From Priapulus caudatus (Eukaryota; Priapulida; Priapulimorpha; Priapulimorphida; Priapulidae), in assembly GCF_000485595.1 (NCBI RefSeq), contig NW_014577074.1:1292039-1340348 (forward strand): a stretch of DNA of 48,310 bases. The letters run 5' to 3'. Both the position numbers and the translations under genes were made by a program. Numbering within the stretch: the stretch's first letter is position 1; every line of letters begins with the position of its first letter. Below, one piece after another: positions 1-47,506 of this stretch. The notes below the pieces were generated by a model. That model was given only the letters and a program-made list of their open reading frames with translations, did no database searches and had not been told where the DNA came from.

Positions 1-718
1 AACCAGGTCACTGCCGGTTTTATTTGACCTTGACATTGACCTTGATCATACTTCTCCTCCGCTTTATAACTCGGCCCCTAATTGACCTAGCGCTACTAAA
101 CTTGGTATACTTACACATCTTGTGGAGAAGGTGTGTCGTCACTACGACCTTTATTTGACCTTTACCTTGACCATGATCATATATCCTTTCCGCTCTAACT
201 CGGCCCCTAATTGACCTAGCGCTACCAAACTTGGTATAATTACACATCTTGGGGAGAATGTGTGTCGACACATCTTAAGGAGAATGCGTGTCGCGTACCA
301 AAACCAGGTCACTGCGGCTTTTATTTGACCTTGACCTTGATCATATTTCCCTTCCGCTCTATAACTCGGCCCCTAATTGACCTAGCGCTACCAAACTTGC
401 TATACTTACACATCTTAGGGAGAATGTGTGTCGCGTACCAAAACCAGGTCACTGCGGCTTTTATTTGACATTGACCTTGATCATATTTCCCTTCCGCTCT
501 ATAACTCGGCCCCTAATTGACCTAGCGCGACCAAACTTGGTATACTTACACTTACACATCTTGGGGAGAAGGTGTGTCGCGTACCGAAACCAAGTCACTG
601 CAACCTTTATTTTACATTGACCTTGACCTTCATCATATTTCCCTTCCACTCTATAACTCGGCCCCTAATTGACCTAGCACGACCAAACTTCGTATACTTA
701 CACATCTTGGGGAGAACA
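1..718. repeat. Tandem satellite, ~140-bp monomer, about five copies
   Basis: The block AACCAGGTCACTGCGGCTTT, then TTATTTGACCTTGACCTTGA, TAACTCGGCCCCTAATTGAC and a CACATCTTGGGGAGAATGTG end recurs with TTATTT-type anchors at 20, 151, 321, 461 and 607. Spacings are 131, 170, 140 and 146 bp; the 170-bp unit carries an internal duplication of the cacatctt segment. The array runs off the left edge. Short open frames here are just the repeat read through. Confidence 0.93.
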
Positions 719-3225
719 CGGGGGATACATGTAGTTGGCGACAACTGCCTTTTCTAGTTTTTCATACGGTCATCTAGGGAATCATCACTCTGTGTGAGGT
801 CCAACCTGAACAGATGATTTTTTTATAGATCATCAGTGCTTTGAGTCAGTCCTTTGATACCAACACATAGAACACAAGTTGTCTCTACAATTCAGATAAA
901 ATGTGGGTGCATTTTGTCCCTAGAGCCAGTGTTAACCACTATATGCAGTGTATTAGGCGGTTCAATGATGCTATACAGGAAAGTGACAATCATGTCATTA
1001 TAAAGTAAACGGTAAAACCTTTTACTGTTTTACATGTTTTACTGTTTTACATTTAATCTTTTAAGTTTTACATGATGATCAAAAGCATGGAAATTCTCCA
1101 TGGAGGCATACAATCTTTCGATATAACAGGAGGTTATGAAGAATGAGAGTAACTGTAGGAAAGAGAAAACCTTAAATGAGCTGGCAAAATTTGCATTTAC
1201 TGGTAATTTTATTCACCGAGTAGCAAAGGGTTGATGCAACTTATGACAGAAGATTTTATTTTAGGTAGAAGAGAAGACAAAGGTGCATGGGTAGAAAAGA
1301 ACGTGGGCAGTGGTGGCAAAGAATAGGCAGGAGTGAAGAACTGGGGTGAAGTGAAAATAATGGCTGAAGAAGAAATAGTGGCAAATATCGGTACCATGCA
1401 ACCTTCATAACGAAGACAACAGCTGATAATGATGATTTTGATGAAAAGCTATTAGTCTCATGCTTTTTGTTTCTTCTATACAAAACACCTCAAGATATTC
1501 CTTTTCAATCCAATCAAATTTATTTCCTCCTCAATATTGCGAGACTGCAATTGCTTACGGACAGAGTCATTCTATGCATGCTAGTTCATTCCCTCCCGCT
1601 TTGCTTTATTCTTTTTTCAGCAATTTCTGTGTTCTGGTGTGCAGCTATTTTGTTGTCACGTGATGAGCAAGCACGTGATCATGATGATTAGCTTCAGAAT
1701 TACGGCTGGCTTCGTTTTCGGCAGTAATTATGGCAAAAAAACAATAGTCTTTGATATCTAACATTTCTGATTTAAATTATGGTCATCAGACAATGACTAT
1801 TGTCACTGTCAAAGAAAGACGAAAATCGTATATATATATATATATATATATAGATGTGCGTTGGGCCTAGCTAACATTTCCCTTGAAAATCAAGTTCTGC
1901 CACACTAATAACATATAATGGTACGTCTGTGGTAACTTTAATTAGTGCTTGCAAATAATGGTTTTACACCCTTGCAAAAAAATGAAATCTATTCTAAATT
2001 TTCCTGTTGATTTCCGTAGTCATATTACCGTACATGCTACCCAGTTTGTTTTTGTTAAGGTAATCCAAATGCTCAAGATGCACATATCCCTTATTTTTGT
2101 CTATGACAAAAAGTCAGATTATGTGAGCTTTTCATTTCACGTCTCACATGGAGCAGTATAAGCATATAGGAATATGTTTTCTGTTGATAATGCTTGGTTT
2201 TTATGTCAAAACCAACAAACACAGTAATATATACGTCTCTAGTTTGTTGTTACGTATAAACCTGGTTTTTTGAAACAACTTATGGAAGCCTGCTTTAATG
2301 TTTACTGTTTAGTATATATATTAATGGAATCTTGACTTTGTGTGGTGGTTTAACTTTTATACACGCAATGCATTCTTCTAAGCTACCTTTTTTCGTGTCT
2401 ACATATACGTAATCGTGCCACTATTGCTGAAATGTATGAAACGCTGATGAAAATCGATTTGACAATCTATAACCTTACCCTGACTTAAAGGTGAATTTAC
2501 CCTGACTGATAAAAATGAGCAAACCCCGTGACAAGCATCCCGTGTATATGACACGTTCAGTTATATTGAGTCTATCATGTTGTGTTGCTATTGTTTAGTA
2601 GCAAATTGAATATAAGTTTTCGTTCAAGACCTTATAGTTAGCGTCAAGAACGTTTAGCTCTGCCTGTGGCATTTACATCTACGTAATGTGTTCATACGAG
2701 GAGCTGTAGAAGGGTGTTTGTTTTAAACATATTTTTGTTGGTATATTGTTGAAGTACAAAGATGTTGGTAAATTGTAATAAATAATAATTGTTAAAGGTA
2801 AAGGTGTGATAAGCCAATTAATCACAAAATGGTTTGAATATAAGTGTGTATAGAAATTTTACACTCCAATGAAGTAAACTAATATGAAGCAGGAAATAGG
2901 AATACACTTTTATCTTTACACTGCACAGATGCCCGGAATGCTTATAAACGAAATAGCTACGTTCGATTGATGCGTATGCGATTGATGCGATATTAATCAC
3001 ATGCACTTGCTTCTGCACAAATTGAAGATTTTGACCCATCAGCAGGTTGCACTAAATGAAGCTTGCGGTTTATCGTAGCTTAGTTTTCTGTGTAGAGTGA
3101 TGTCGCCAGGAATGATTCGTGTGGTGGGGGTCATAATTTCGGATTACGTGGGTGGAGGTATATTCATTAGTCTGTAGGCTATACCTTGCTGGGAATGACA
3201 GCCGCCGTGAGTGAACCGTGAACCT

Positions 3226-3303
3226 CCTGATTTAGCAGGTTGTGGGTGGAATGTGTGCTGCCTGATTTAGCAGGTTGTGGGTGGAATGTGTGCTGCCTGA
3301 TTT
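3226..3303. repeat. 42-bp tandem duplication
   Basis: Two adjacent copies of CCTGATTTAGCAGGTTGTGG plus TGGAATGTGTGCTG, and the start of a third (cctgattt). The copies are essentially identical, so the duplication is recent. Confidence 0.9.
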
Positions 3304-4619
3304 GGTACATGTGAAGCTTATTGCAGTTCCAGACATTGTTCGCTGTGACGTTGAATACTAACCTAACTGCTGCTGTTCTAGTGCATGATATTTTGACGTT
3401 GAGCCTTCAGTTCTGCGATATAAAGGTGTGTAATACTAGAGCAAGCATCAATGGGACAAAAGGCTAGCTTGCGCATATTTATTTTGATTTATTCATTTAT
3501 ACAATTGCTGTCATGTTGCCGCTAATAAAAATTTCTAATGCAATTCTAAACTATCACCTATATAGATCATACTAAGGTATCCTCTATTCGTTATGTACAG
3601 TACGTGTACATTACAAAGGAACTGTAATGCTGAAAAATGTGATTATTTTATTAATATAAGATTAGTGAAGAACGAGAATTGAAGGTCAGAAAATTACAAA
3701 CGACGAAATTTCACGGTGTAAGAGAATAGCAGTTTTAGAATTGCAAACGTACGTGTTACGTTAATTCAGGTTTATTGTGTGTTTTCGAATGGCAAAAACC
3801 TGTAGAATATCCCGCGCGTATCCTGTTAGTTCTCCTGTTAGTTCTCCTGTTAGGGTGCAGTGAGCAGGGTAAATGTAGTGTAAAGCGTATTGACACATCA
3901 TGACAGGTCTGTATTTTGCTAATGCATGGATCAGGTCAGTACATGTTGGCTTTCACGTGCGACGTATCGTGTTTTTCTTTTACAAAGAAACGCAATTTTC
4001 GCGAGACACATTTCTTAAATTTGTAGTTGACGGTAGTGCCCACTGCGTGTCACCATGTTTTAGTGGTTACACATTGAATATACTTTCGCATTATTGTGCT
4101 ATAGAAAGGTGGTCAAGTGGAGTGCTATACTCCGTTTCAATCGAACCATATCTGGAGAAAAATCGTCAACATGCGTGCGGAGTTCCTCAATGGCAGTAAA
4201 ATATCAAGAGGAGGGGGGGGGTAAATAAGGTGCGTTCTCTGAATTTACAATTCATGGTCTATTTTTATTACCTAATTTTAAAAAAACATGAAATATGCTT
4301 TATACTAATACCCCACTCAAGAGTAGCTATCAAAGAGTCTATAATTTTACATCAATGAATAAAGCCAAAATTTCATTTTTACGTGTGTTACAAGGTGCAG
4401 ACCGTGTCTATATTTGGGATATAGGGGCATGCTGAATAAGGATATCCACAGTTAGACAAAAGTTCATGTTTGCATCGCCGTCTCACTTAGTATTGACAGC
4501 TCTTTTTGTGTGAAACTCCAGCGTTTAAGGTGCCTAAAGCTATCAGTATCTGAAACAAACTCTTCTCTATATAGTGTCATAAATAGTGTAACATAGGCCG
4601 GACTAGAAGAACTACTAGA

Positions 4620-4722
4620 AGTAGAAGTAGTGGTAGTGGTGGTGGTATGGTGGTGGTGGCAGCAGTAGCAGCAGCAGCAGCAGCAGCCGCAGCCGTTGTG
4701 CCAACAGGACCACCACCACCGC

Positions 4723-4760
<38 letters not shown>

Positions 4761-4806
4761 GCAGCAGGCGCAGTAGCAGCAGCATGCGCAGTGCCAGCAG
4801 TAACAG
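4620..4806. repeat. Interrupted TGG and CAG trinucleotide tracts
   Basis: A (TGG/TAG)n stretch passes into (CAG)n with CCA and GTA interruptions. It translates as poly-Ala, poly-Cys or poly-Leu depending on frame; no conserved protein sequence flanks it, so I read it as a microsatellite. Confidence 0.9.
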
Positions 4807-5064
4807 AGGCAATGATCAGCTTCGAATGTCATGCTGAGGCACGTATTCTGGATAATCAACACGTAAACCGGCTCCAATATTAGTCGGGGTTTGTGTGGTC
4901 TTGTCCAGTCGATGTACGCCATCGGCAAGCACTGACCGCGCTTAATGAGATATGGTTGTCACGAAGGTGAGATTAATGTCGTGGGAAGCATTCCACGAGG
5001 AACCTTCAGTGTAATCCGAGCGGTAACCCGGCTGTGGATGACTATAGTTGCAGTACGGTGATGC

Positions 5065-5248
5065 AGAGTGAACTAATAGTATCCGATTATTACTGAGGAA
5101 ATTTAGTGTTCGATTATCATTGAGTGAACTATAAGTGTTTAATTGTTACTGAGTGAACTTGGTGTTCGATTATTATTGAGTTTAAACTTAGTGTTCGGGT
5201 ACTATTACGAAGTAAACGTCTTGTTCGATTATTATCAAGTCGACGTAG
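5065..5248. repeat. Degenerate ~40-bp tandem repeat
   Basis: Four to five diverged copies of a unit like GTGTTCGATTATTATTGAGT followed by gaactta. The spacing varies from about 36 to 45 bp. Confidence 0.75.
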
Positions 5249-8200
5249 TGGTACATCTTGGTGCCACACTCCGCTCATGCGTGCTTTCCACATCTATATG
5301 TGCCCATTAAGAATTTACGTTTTTTATTTGTCTTCTTTACTTTGCTTGAGTTACACGTTCATTAGATAAAGGAGAGAGAGCGCAGCCTCCAGCGCGGGGA
5401 AGGAAGGGAGCACGTACAAACAGGGAAGCAACGGGGGCTCACATAATTAACGTGAAAATGTTTCGTCAGCCCTGACTGACCGGCAATTGCAGACAGGCGT
5501 TGGCAGACGAATACGTGAATGTGCGATTTTGAAAGTATATTAACTATAGCGCTCGGTCAAATAAATTAATCAAAAATGATCGCTGATGCATGAAATATTA
5601 AACCTAATTTCTGGAGTGCATTGTGAACTACTCGTGCAATATATGTGTGCCGACGTCGGCCTGGACACTGAGCACCAGTTTCGTAGCCGCAGGGTGAATA
5701 TGCGACGTAAAGCAGCGACTGGGCGCTTGTGAAGAACCGCCGTGCAATGCAACTAACTATACTGTTGAAGCATTGATGGGATGTTGAGTGTCTATAATAC
5801 TGTCTATGATTGTTGCGTATTTTCCGGAGGGTGGCGCGCTATACACATCCAGCCACATATCTCTCGCGCATCTCCACCTGTCTGCTGTGTTTACTACGAC
5901 GAAGACCTAGTTTCGTGACTTACATTTAATTAGCCGATTTTAGGTGGATTATGACATGCACAGATCAAATAAATCTGGGTCACGGGTGCCGATTAAAATG
6001 TGCCGTTGTGCGTTTTGCATATATAGCCCCGCGGCCTCCTTATATAAAAGCGATACTTCTAGCACAGGGGTGGTACAGATGTAGACGAGCTGTTGAGATC
6101 TACATTGTTCCTTTCTATGCACGCGTACACGCCACATGGGCCGGGGAATGGTGGCGTGTCTCTCTATCAATGTGGCCCTGACCTAGGTAAATTGCGCAAC
6201 GTTAAAAAGACACCGCACTTTCTTCACCTGTTTCGTATTTCTTTCGCAAATAACTTGTTTACTTGCAATTGTTCGAATGTCTTTGATATGTCCTTGTACT
6301 GTTAGTATCGACCACATCTGTATTTAAGTAAACGGCGCTTCTTTTATTGGTGATGTGAGAAGCCCATCCCAGCACGCATATATATCGTATATGCGATACT
6401 GTTGGTATATGTGTGATTGTATAGATCCATGTATGTATAGGCAGGGTAGAATGGTCGTGTCTTTGTCAACTTATTTCAGTTTTTAATTATTTCGTGAGGC
6501 TCAACTACTACGGCATGCAGTCGTGAGTATACGAGTCGTTTGGATATTTTTTTGGTAGGTATTTGTGGCGTAAATTATACCTAGTATAACTGTAAATATG
6601 ATTAAAAGCTAAAATATTAGCATTCTCTATAACGTCTTCAGTCATTGTACTCGTTGATGTGTGCCAGCTAGGGGAAAGGTGTAGACGTGTCTGACATTCG
6701 TGATTGAAGCAATAGTACCGTGAACCTTTATTCCAAATTCAGTTGAAGAATACTAGTGTCGCTCGCCATCCGAGTTTGTTAGCTGTCTGGGCGCAAATGT
6801 GCCAGAACCACTTACACATGTCCGTTTAAAAAATGTGAAGTATAGCGATAGAGTCGGCCACTTTTTTCCCCTGGTTTGTGTGATGCTATGTTTTGTTGCG
6901 AAAGGTGACGGCTTTCATTTTGTGAGGTCATTGTTCAAGTTATAATACGATCTAAGTTTAACGCAATTATGTTATCAAAGAGTTCTTCTGGTCACTGCCA
7001 GACAATAAGTGTCTGTTTAAACTTGCCCTCTGAGCACGCGATTTAATGGCACAATCTTTGCCATTCAACTGCTAATCTGGGCTGCGCTCCTGTGCCCAAA
7101 TAAAGTTGGCGCTCTTTCTCTGCGATGCTTACTTCTTATCTGTTATTTGCAGCCTGTTCTATTGTGCTGCTTTCGTTGTGAATATAGGCGGGGTAATATA
7201 ATCTTAGATTGTTCAGGCCAATAATAATTGATTGGGTGATCCCATAATAATTACTTCTCGTCAATTCCGGGCAGGCAGACTGTGTAGGCGCTGCTCTTCA
7301 GCTTAATGTCGTGTATATTCATGAGCAGCTGCCCCTCCAAATGGTAATAACCTCGGATGAACTTCAAATGGCATTGAAATGGCGAGAAAAAGCAAAACAA
7401 ATTTGAAATCGTTTTTAAATGTATCCACTCACACGTAACTAGGTATATTGCGGTCACACAGTTCATCCGGCTATTCATGACACCTTCATAACCTGAATAT
7501 CACACTGACTAATATGTGTTTGGCCGTTTGAAAGGTCTAGTAGTAGACTTTTCTCAACTACAAAGAAAAAAATACATTTCCGGTTTTTCGGTCAGATAAC
7601 CTTGTCAGTTTAGTATCACGCAATTTATCTGATTTATGGCTAAGCTCCCGTACTATTATAATGCTTGTAACGCCTTTCAGATTACAGTAATATCAGTATC
7701 TGAGTGTGTGAATTTTTTAGTGTGTGCATCAGAGCGTTAGCATGAGTTTCATGAGCTTGATGATGGTTTTGATATAATTTTATGGTTACCATTTTGTTAT
7801 AAATTATATATATCGTTTAAAATTAGAAAGCGATTGCGTTCATGCGGGGCCAGACCGGCCGTTATGTGGAAAACGCCCAGCAACCAACAAACCTGATTTC
7901 CCTTCTGATACTCATTTCACGTGTCCTTGCGAGACGCGCAATTTGCATCACATTATCGTTGAAATTCGGCTGCCATGTAACAGTGTTAGAAACGGGAACG
8001 GATTTCATGCACGTCAATGAACACCCTAAATCGTTAAAGCGTAATTTATTGGTTAGCGTATGAGGTTATTGTTGTTGTTATAATATAATCATGATAGAGG
8101 CCGGCAGCCCTCTGCCGGTATAACGATGTTTTAATGAGGGTTAATAAATCCCGTGTGAGGGTTTTTGTATTCTTGATATATGTCCGCTGTTAGTGCTGCT

Positions 8201-8323
8201 AGACTGAGCGCGTGTTGCTGTCTCAGCATCTCACTGCGTGCATAATTACTCCACGTGCGATAGTCATTTATTTTAGTTAATTACAAAACAGTGCAAGATT
8301 AAATTAGCATTAAAAATATCAAA

Positions 8324-8672
8324 TTTTTTTGCAATTATAAATAGATTATCTGGTGTAATTATGTGCGTTACCGGCAATGAGTTTGCGAATTACAAAAGCG
8401 GGCAGGTGTGTGTTAAAGAAATAATAGGTCCATTGATTATGCAATGTTGACGAATGCTAGAGTAACTGGTACTATATTATACGCGTTTGGCTATAAGGTA
8501 ATGTACTTATTAACTACACAAGGTGCCAGTTACTCTAGCATTCGTCAACATTGCATAATCAATGGACCTATTATTCCTTTAACACACACCTGCCCGCTTT
8601 TGTAATTCGCAAACTCATTGCCGGTAACGCACATAATTACACCAGATAATATATTTATAATTGCAAAAAAAT
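8324..8672. mobile_element. Long-terminal-inverted-repeat (MITE-like) element, copy 1
   Basis: Two arms of about 150 bp are near-perfect reverse complements: 8324-8474 and about 8526-8672. The arms contain GCAATTATAAATA, TTACCGGCAATGAGTTTGCG and AGGTCCATTGATTATGC. The loop (about 8475-8525) holds TACGCGTTTGGCTATAAGG, which also occurs in the right arm of the copy at 22108-22789. There is no coding capacity. It is best read as a non-autonomous DNA transposon or fold-back element; the superfamily is not assigned. Confidence 0.85.
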
Positions 8673-9101
8673 GAAGGATTTTGGATGGTTTTTGCTTTCC
8701 ATTATTGGTACGTACATAAACTTATCCACGTTTCAAGCTTAGACTAAACTGTTGGCGTCTACGGTGGTTGGTCTTGAGGCTCTGATCGTGTGACGCATAG
8801 ATCTTGTAATTACCTGATGCCACCCATGTGCGAGCGCGAGATGTTGAGAGCTGATGCCAGTGGCGTAGAATATCAATTAGACAAACAGCCGTCGCCTTTA
8901 TCCGCAATGTTCGTCATTCACAATAATATGACTCCTCTGATAAGAAAACATTTTCCCCGGACTCGGAGTGCGGCAACCCAGGAGTATATATGTAATTGGC
9001 TGCTCGCGTTAGGAAAAATCGTCGAAATCCCCCATAAGTACATTTATGCCGATAGTTTCTTGTAACGTGATCAGCGTCGCGAGGAAAAGGGTAATTAACG
9101 T

Positions 9102-9132
<31 letters not shown>

Positions 9133-9230
9133 GCTACTATACTGCTGCTGCTGCTGCTGCTGCTACTACTGCTGCTGCTGCTGCTACTACTCTGCTGCTG
9201 CTGCTACTACTGCTGCTGCTGCTGCTACTG

Positions 9231-9271
<41 letters not shown>

Positions 9272-9323
9272 ACTACTGTCTGCTGCCCACCCTTGATCCT
9301 TACTTACGCTGCTGCTGCTGCTG
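9102..9323. repeat. Interrupted (CTG)n microsatellite
   Basis: CTG repeats broken by TACTAC steps, with a second short tract at 9308-9323. All open frames across it are homopolymers of Leu, Cys, Ala or Ser. Confidence 0.93.
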
Positions 9324-10159
9324 ACAACGTGCCGCACCGAACCTCTGCCTAACGATCTCCTCGTAGTGACCTGCAGTGAGAGCATGCATGCTCGATGCAC
9401 AGGCACTTATATTACTCTATATAATTTTGTTGTTTGTGAACAGCGGCGTGCGTGGGTGCGTGCGGTGTACTTGTGTGATGCAGAGGAGCGGTCGAACGGC
9501 ATTTACACGAATAATTATCAATAACAATAGGCGAAAGAGCGCGCAGAGAAACATTAAAACTTTGGTAGTAAAATAAAGTAAATACATGATTTCGTGTTTA
9601 TTTACCATCATTTTTAGCAGGAGTGAATAATAATGAATAATTAAGGAATGAATAATCTATCATTAGTATCATTATCTATTCAATCAGTATAGTATTGAAA
9701 CGTTCGCGTTGCAAGTGCCCGTGGCTCGATGCGCCGCCTCGTTGCTGGAGCGCGGTGATTTATCTGCGATCCCGTCTCTCCGGCCACGCCAATTAAGCCC
9801 CGAGTAGCACGACCTGTATTGTGTGCTGTGTGGCGAGGGGCGGCTGCGATTTTACGCGGGGGGGGGGCGGGGGCAACTCGGCCATGTCCATCGGGCGCGC
9901 TCCTCGGCTGCTCTTATAGATGTGAAATGTGTGTCACGCACGCATTCATGGCTGAAATCACGACGTCCGGCCGGCTGGCTGTGTGCGCGCACGCATGCGT
10001 CATCATCATCTGCATTGACCCCCTCACCATGCAGACAAGATCGTGCGGATTTAGCTGCGCGCGATCAAACCTGCATGATTAATGCCAGTGTTGCATACAT
10101 GCTATAATTGTCGTGCGGCAGCGCCGAACTGGGGCACGCGTGGTGTCAACAGTTACAGT

Positions 10160-10435
10160 GGTTGTGTGTGTGTGTATGTGTGTGTGTGTGCGTGCGTGCG
10201 TGTGCGTGTGCGTGCGTGCGTGCGTGTGTGTCTGTGTGTGTGCGCACTGCGCGCTCGTGTGTGCGTGCGCCTGCGCGTGCGCGTGTGCGTGTGCGTGTGC
10301 GTGTGTACGCGTGTATGCGCGCGCGCGCGTGTGTGGGCGGGTGTGTAAATGTATATGTGTGCGCGCACGCGCGTGTGTGCGTGCACGTGCATGTGTTTGT
10401 GTTCTGTTCGTGTGCGTGTGCGCGTGCGCGCGTGT
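10160..10435. repeat. GT/GC-rich dinucleotide tract
   Basis: Alternating purine-pyrimidine (TG, CG) sequence over about 275 bp, potentially Z-DNA forming, 750-1000 bp before the candidate start codon. It accounts for the Cys/Val- and His/Thr-rich open frames on both strands. Confidence 0.92.
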
Positions 10436-11184
10436 ATAAAGACCAGAGTTTAGAGGCTAAAGGGTGACAAAAGCGTGAGCTCTTTATTCGCGTTGTGCAA
10501 CAAGCAGTTGTTTCCTGCAGTCCCCCGGTTATTAGCGTGTAAGGGGTCTTCTCTATCCGCTGCGGCGTGTTTTATTGTATAACAGCAGCGGGCGCTTGTA
10601 TCATACCGGTACCGTAGGTGGGCGTTGTTGTTATCAGCTGACGGCTAATGGTCGCAGCGCAGCGGGCGTGCCCACCCAGCCGCAGCGCAGTGTTGCGTCA
10701 CGGAGTATTGTTTGCATGTCTAAATAGATCCACGGTGTGTCTGAGGTTCACTGCCCTACTTTCGAGTTAAACTTTTCATCTGCGAGGCCTGCCCGTGTGC
10801 CCTGACCTGAAGCTTGATAGTGGCGGCGGTTGTGACAGCCGCTTGCACACACACAACAACACACACACATACACACACATACACACTACCGATGTGCTAG
10901 TCACTCTGTAGTGTTCTGGTGTGGTGCTCTCTCTGTGTCTATCTCTCTTCCAGTTTCTTACACGTGTCCGCGTGTGCGCATGTTTACTATAGTGTGTGTT
11001 TGCATCCTTACTTTCCTGGTGAATGGCAGAGTGTGCATGCGGACTAATATGTAATACCGCTCGGTGACCAAAGCAGCGTTAACGAAAATGTCTTCTACTT
11101 GTCGTCGTCATCAACAACTAACCCACGGAGTTTTAGCATAGTCGATTCGTGTGCTCACGGTGCGGTGTGTTTCCATCGTTCATC

Positions 11185-45082
<33,898 letters not shown>

Positions 45083-45134
45083 GCGACGCCACCTGTACAG
45101 GCACGAGACGCGCGGTCTGGGTGCAGACCCGTGA

Positions 45135-45310
45135 ACAGTGCACACGCGCACGTATACACATCAATATATACACAAACACACACACACACACACCAATACA
45201 CACAAACATACACACGTATACACGCGCACACACACACCAATACACACAAATACACACGCGCGCGCACACACACACGCACATACGTATACACGCACACACA
45301 CACATATGTA
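45135..45310. repeat. CA-rich repeat in the 3' UTR
   Basis: Interrupted (CA)n with TA and CG steps starting about 50 bp after the stop codon. Its mirror image is at about 39755-39930. Confidence 0.9.
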
Positions 45311-45938
45311 TACACGTACGACGACAGATGACTTTGTCATTGTATATGACTTGTAATAATATGAGAATGTTTTCGTTACTATTGTTGTCCGTGACCGCCG
45401 TCCGGGTAGCAATGGCAAGGGGGCGAATTTCGTCCATAGTGCTTTTAGGTTTATACGAGAGAAAAAAGTTGCTGCATCTATAATTTCGGAAAAATATCGG
45501 TGTGGAAAGTTAGCATGGGACGTGCGGATTCAATCTTGGACTGTCCCACGGCACACGGCAGGTTCCTGGAGTGGACAAGCAGACTTCTTGTGGCCCACAT
45601 AGGAAGCTCGGCTAGGCAGTATGTGGTAGATAGTAATTTCCGTTGAGTTTTATTCAAGAGTCTTTCGAGTTGATAGCATATCTGTAGCATGTAGCGTAGT
45701 GATTACTAGGGTGTTATTAGTACCTGACATTTTAAAGCATTGGTGTTTTACTGTGATCCAGATTATACTTTGATATTTTTGTTCACGTGAATTTTCCTCT
45801 TCCTCCTGTAAATTCTCACCAGAGGATCTTGTCGTCATGGTAATCATTATCATGCTTACACTCATGCGAACTTGTGCACCCTAACCCTTTTCACTCATTC
45901 TCATATTTAACTAAAGTGTATGTGTGTGCCTACATTAT

Positions 45939-46216
45939 ATCAAGAGCTAATAAATACCCAGAGTGCATGTACAACGGGAAAATAGTGCGATTTCACGGCA
46001 ATATTATTCTACTTTGCCTGCGAGTCTAGAATAATTTTATGGGATTGCATTCTTTGCTCTCTAAAATAAGACCAACCGCTTGTCTCTACGGTACTCCTAG
46101 GCCAAGATATTGGAACTCAGTCTAGAACCGCACACAAAGTAGAATAATATTGGCGTGAAATAGCACTATTTTCCCGTTTTCCCGTTGTACACTCTAGGTA
46201 TTTATTAGCTATTGAT
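45939..46216. mobile_element. 278-bp terminal-inverted-repeat (MITE-like) element
   Basis: Ends ATCAAGAGCTAATAAATACC and the complement of ATCAATAGCTAATAAATACC, with inverted homology continuing for about 75 bp through ACGGGAAAATAGTGC and AATATTATTCTACTTTG to TCTAGA. The centre (about 100 bp) is unique. No coding capacity. AATAAA is part of both ends. Confidence 0.85.
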
Positions 46217-47104
46217 TATATTTATGGACGTTGCTGCAGAAATGACTGAGAGCCCAACTCCGTAAAAAACTGTCAACCCAGTCCCCCATGAAAACCCCAT
46301 TCTGGCGTTTTCTGTGTAATTGACTATCATTTCAGCTTCAGCCGGTGATAGTTTATCCACTGTTCTCCAAACGAGCGCCCCGTGACACGGGTCATAAGTT
46401 TTGCGTAATATCCTGTACGAATATATATATATGCTCTATAGAAAGTATGTGGCGGACCAAAAACAATTGAAGTGGAGCTCGCATCTCAGTTGTTTCTGTT
46501 ATTATGGTTGGCGTTGATACGCGAAGGTGTAGTCGTGGTGTTTATACACGCCGCAGACGCTCGGAGATTTTTTAGTTCTTTTTGCTGCTTCATGTTTTCT
46601 GTTGGCGCTATGCCGCCGGTGTGACATCGGCCCCCCTGCGCGATCATTCTGTCATATATCATTTTTTTGGGGAGAATAAATAAGGAACGGTTGCTTTTAG
46701 CATTTTGCTGAGAAAATTATTCACCACTTGTCATGTCTTCTCTGTCACGTTTGCTCACTCGCTCATTTCGCTCATAGGGGGAGTCGGTGTGGAGAGGGCT
46801 GGGGTGGGGGTTGTTGGTGGTCGTGGTCGTGGTAGGGAGGGGGGGGGTGCTGGTGTTTGCACAACGTTGCGAATGGTGTCGCAAGCGACGACTAATGGCT
46901 CGTTGCTGCTAGCGTCAGCGTCGCAACGGCCGGCGCGGCGGCAGGATGTAATGAGATTCGGAGTGCGGCTCACTGCATCCTGGCGGTCATGGTAGCATGG
47001 CTAGTCGGAGTCAGCTATTGCGTAATTAGGTATCGGGGGAAGCAGATCATTTTCATGTACATGCATTTACACTACAGGCAAACAAGCGCGTTATCTCGCT
47101 CCCC

Positions 47105-47109
47105 CTTCG

Positions 47110-47182
<73 letters not shown>

Positions 47183-47228
47183 GCGCGCGCTCTCTCTCAC
47201 TCTCTCGGGCGCGCGCTCTCTCTCGCTC

Positions 47229-47259
<31 letters not shown>

Positions 47260-47331
47260 GTCTCTTGTTCTCTCTCTCTCTTCCCCCTCTCTCTACCTCT
47301 CTTTTTCACTCCCTCCACCTTCTCTCTCACA

Positions 47332-47376
<45 letters not shown>
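47105..47376. repeat. CT-rich microsatellite
   Basis: (CT)n with GGGCGCGCGCT and TGTCTCTGTC interruptions. Confidence 0.93.
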
Positions 47377-47377
<1 letters not shown>

Positions 47378-47504
47378 ACGTGCCGACTTCCATATGAATC
47401 GTTTGTGAATTCTGTCTCCCCTTAATTTGCAAAGTGCTTTCGTTAGATGTTGGCTATCATTCCATCTAGTTACCCTAATAGGTGTAGTTACGCGCATCAT
47501 AATA

Positions 47505-47506
<2 letters not shown>

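Larger units (their letters stand above)
719..11184. other. 5' flank: no recognisable gene
   Basis: No open frame here resembles a known protein; the longer ones are microsatellite read-through. Contents beyond the separately listed elements: a TA repeat at 1829-1852, a triplicated TCCTGTTAGT at about 3822-3855, a G run at 4212-4220, and CA/GT-rich DNA with many CpGs from 9700 to 11184. The last few hundred bases before 11185 probably include promoter or 5' UTR of the KH-domain gene, but no core promoter element can be assigned. Confidence 0.6.

Noticed and set aside
4087-4140. Possible tRNA-type internal promoter (TGGTCAAGTGG with a weak downstream B-box-like stretch)
   Set aside because: No cloverleaf can be drawn and the B box does not fit GGTTCGANTCC.
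4464-4928. 154-residue minus-strand frame with a poly-Cys centre and the overlapping poly-Ala frame
   Set aside because: A product of the TGG/CAG trinucleotide tract.
10435-10440. TATAAA as promoter of the KH-domain gene
   Set aside because: About 745 bp from the candidate start codon at the end of a GT tract, with no other core element; insufficient support.
10082-10467. Cys/Val-rich and His/Thr-rich open frames over GT/CA repeats (also 23089-23514, 39458-40047 and 45024-45483)
   Set aside because: Overlapping frames on both strands follow the dinucleotide repeat; no domain or splice support.
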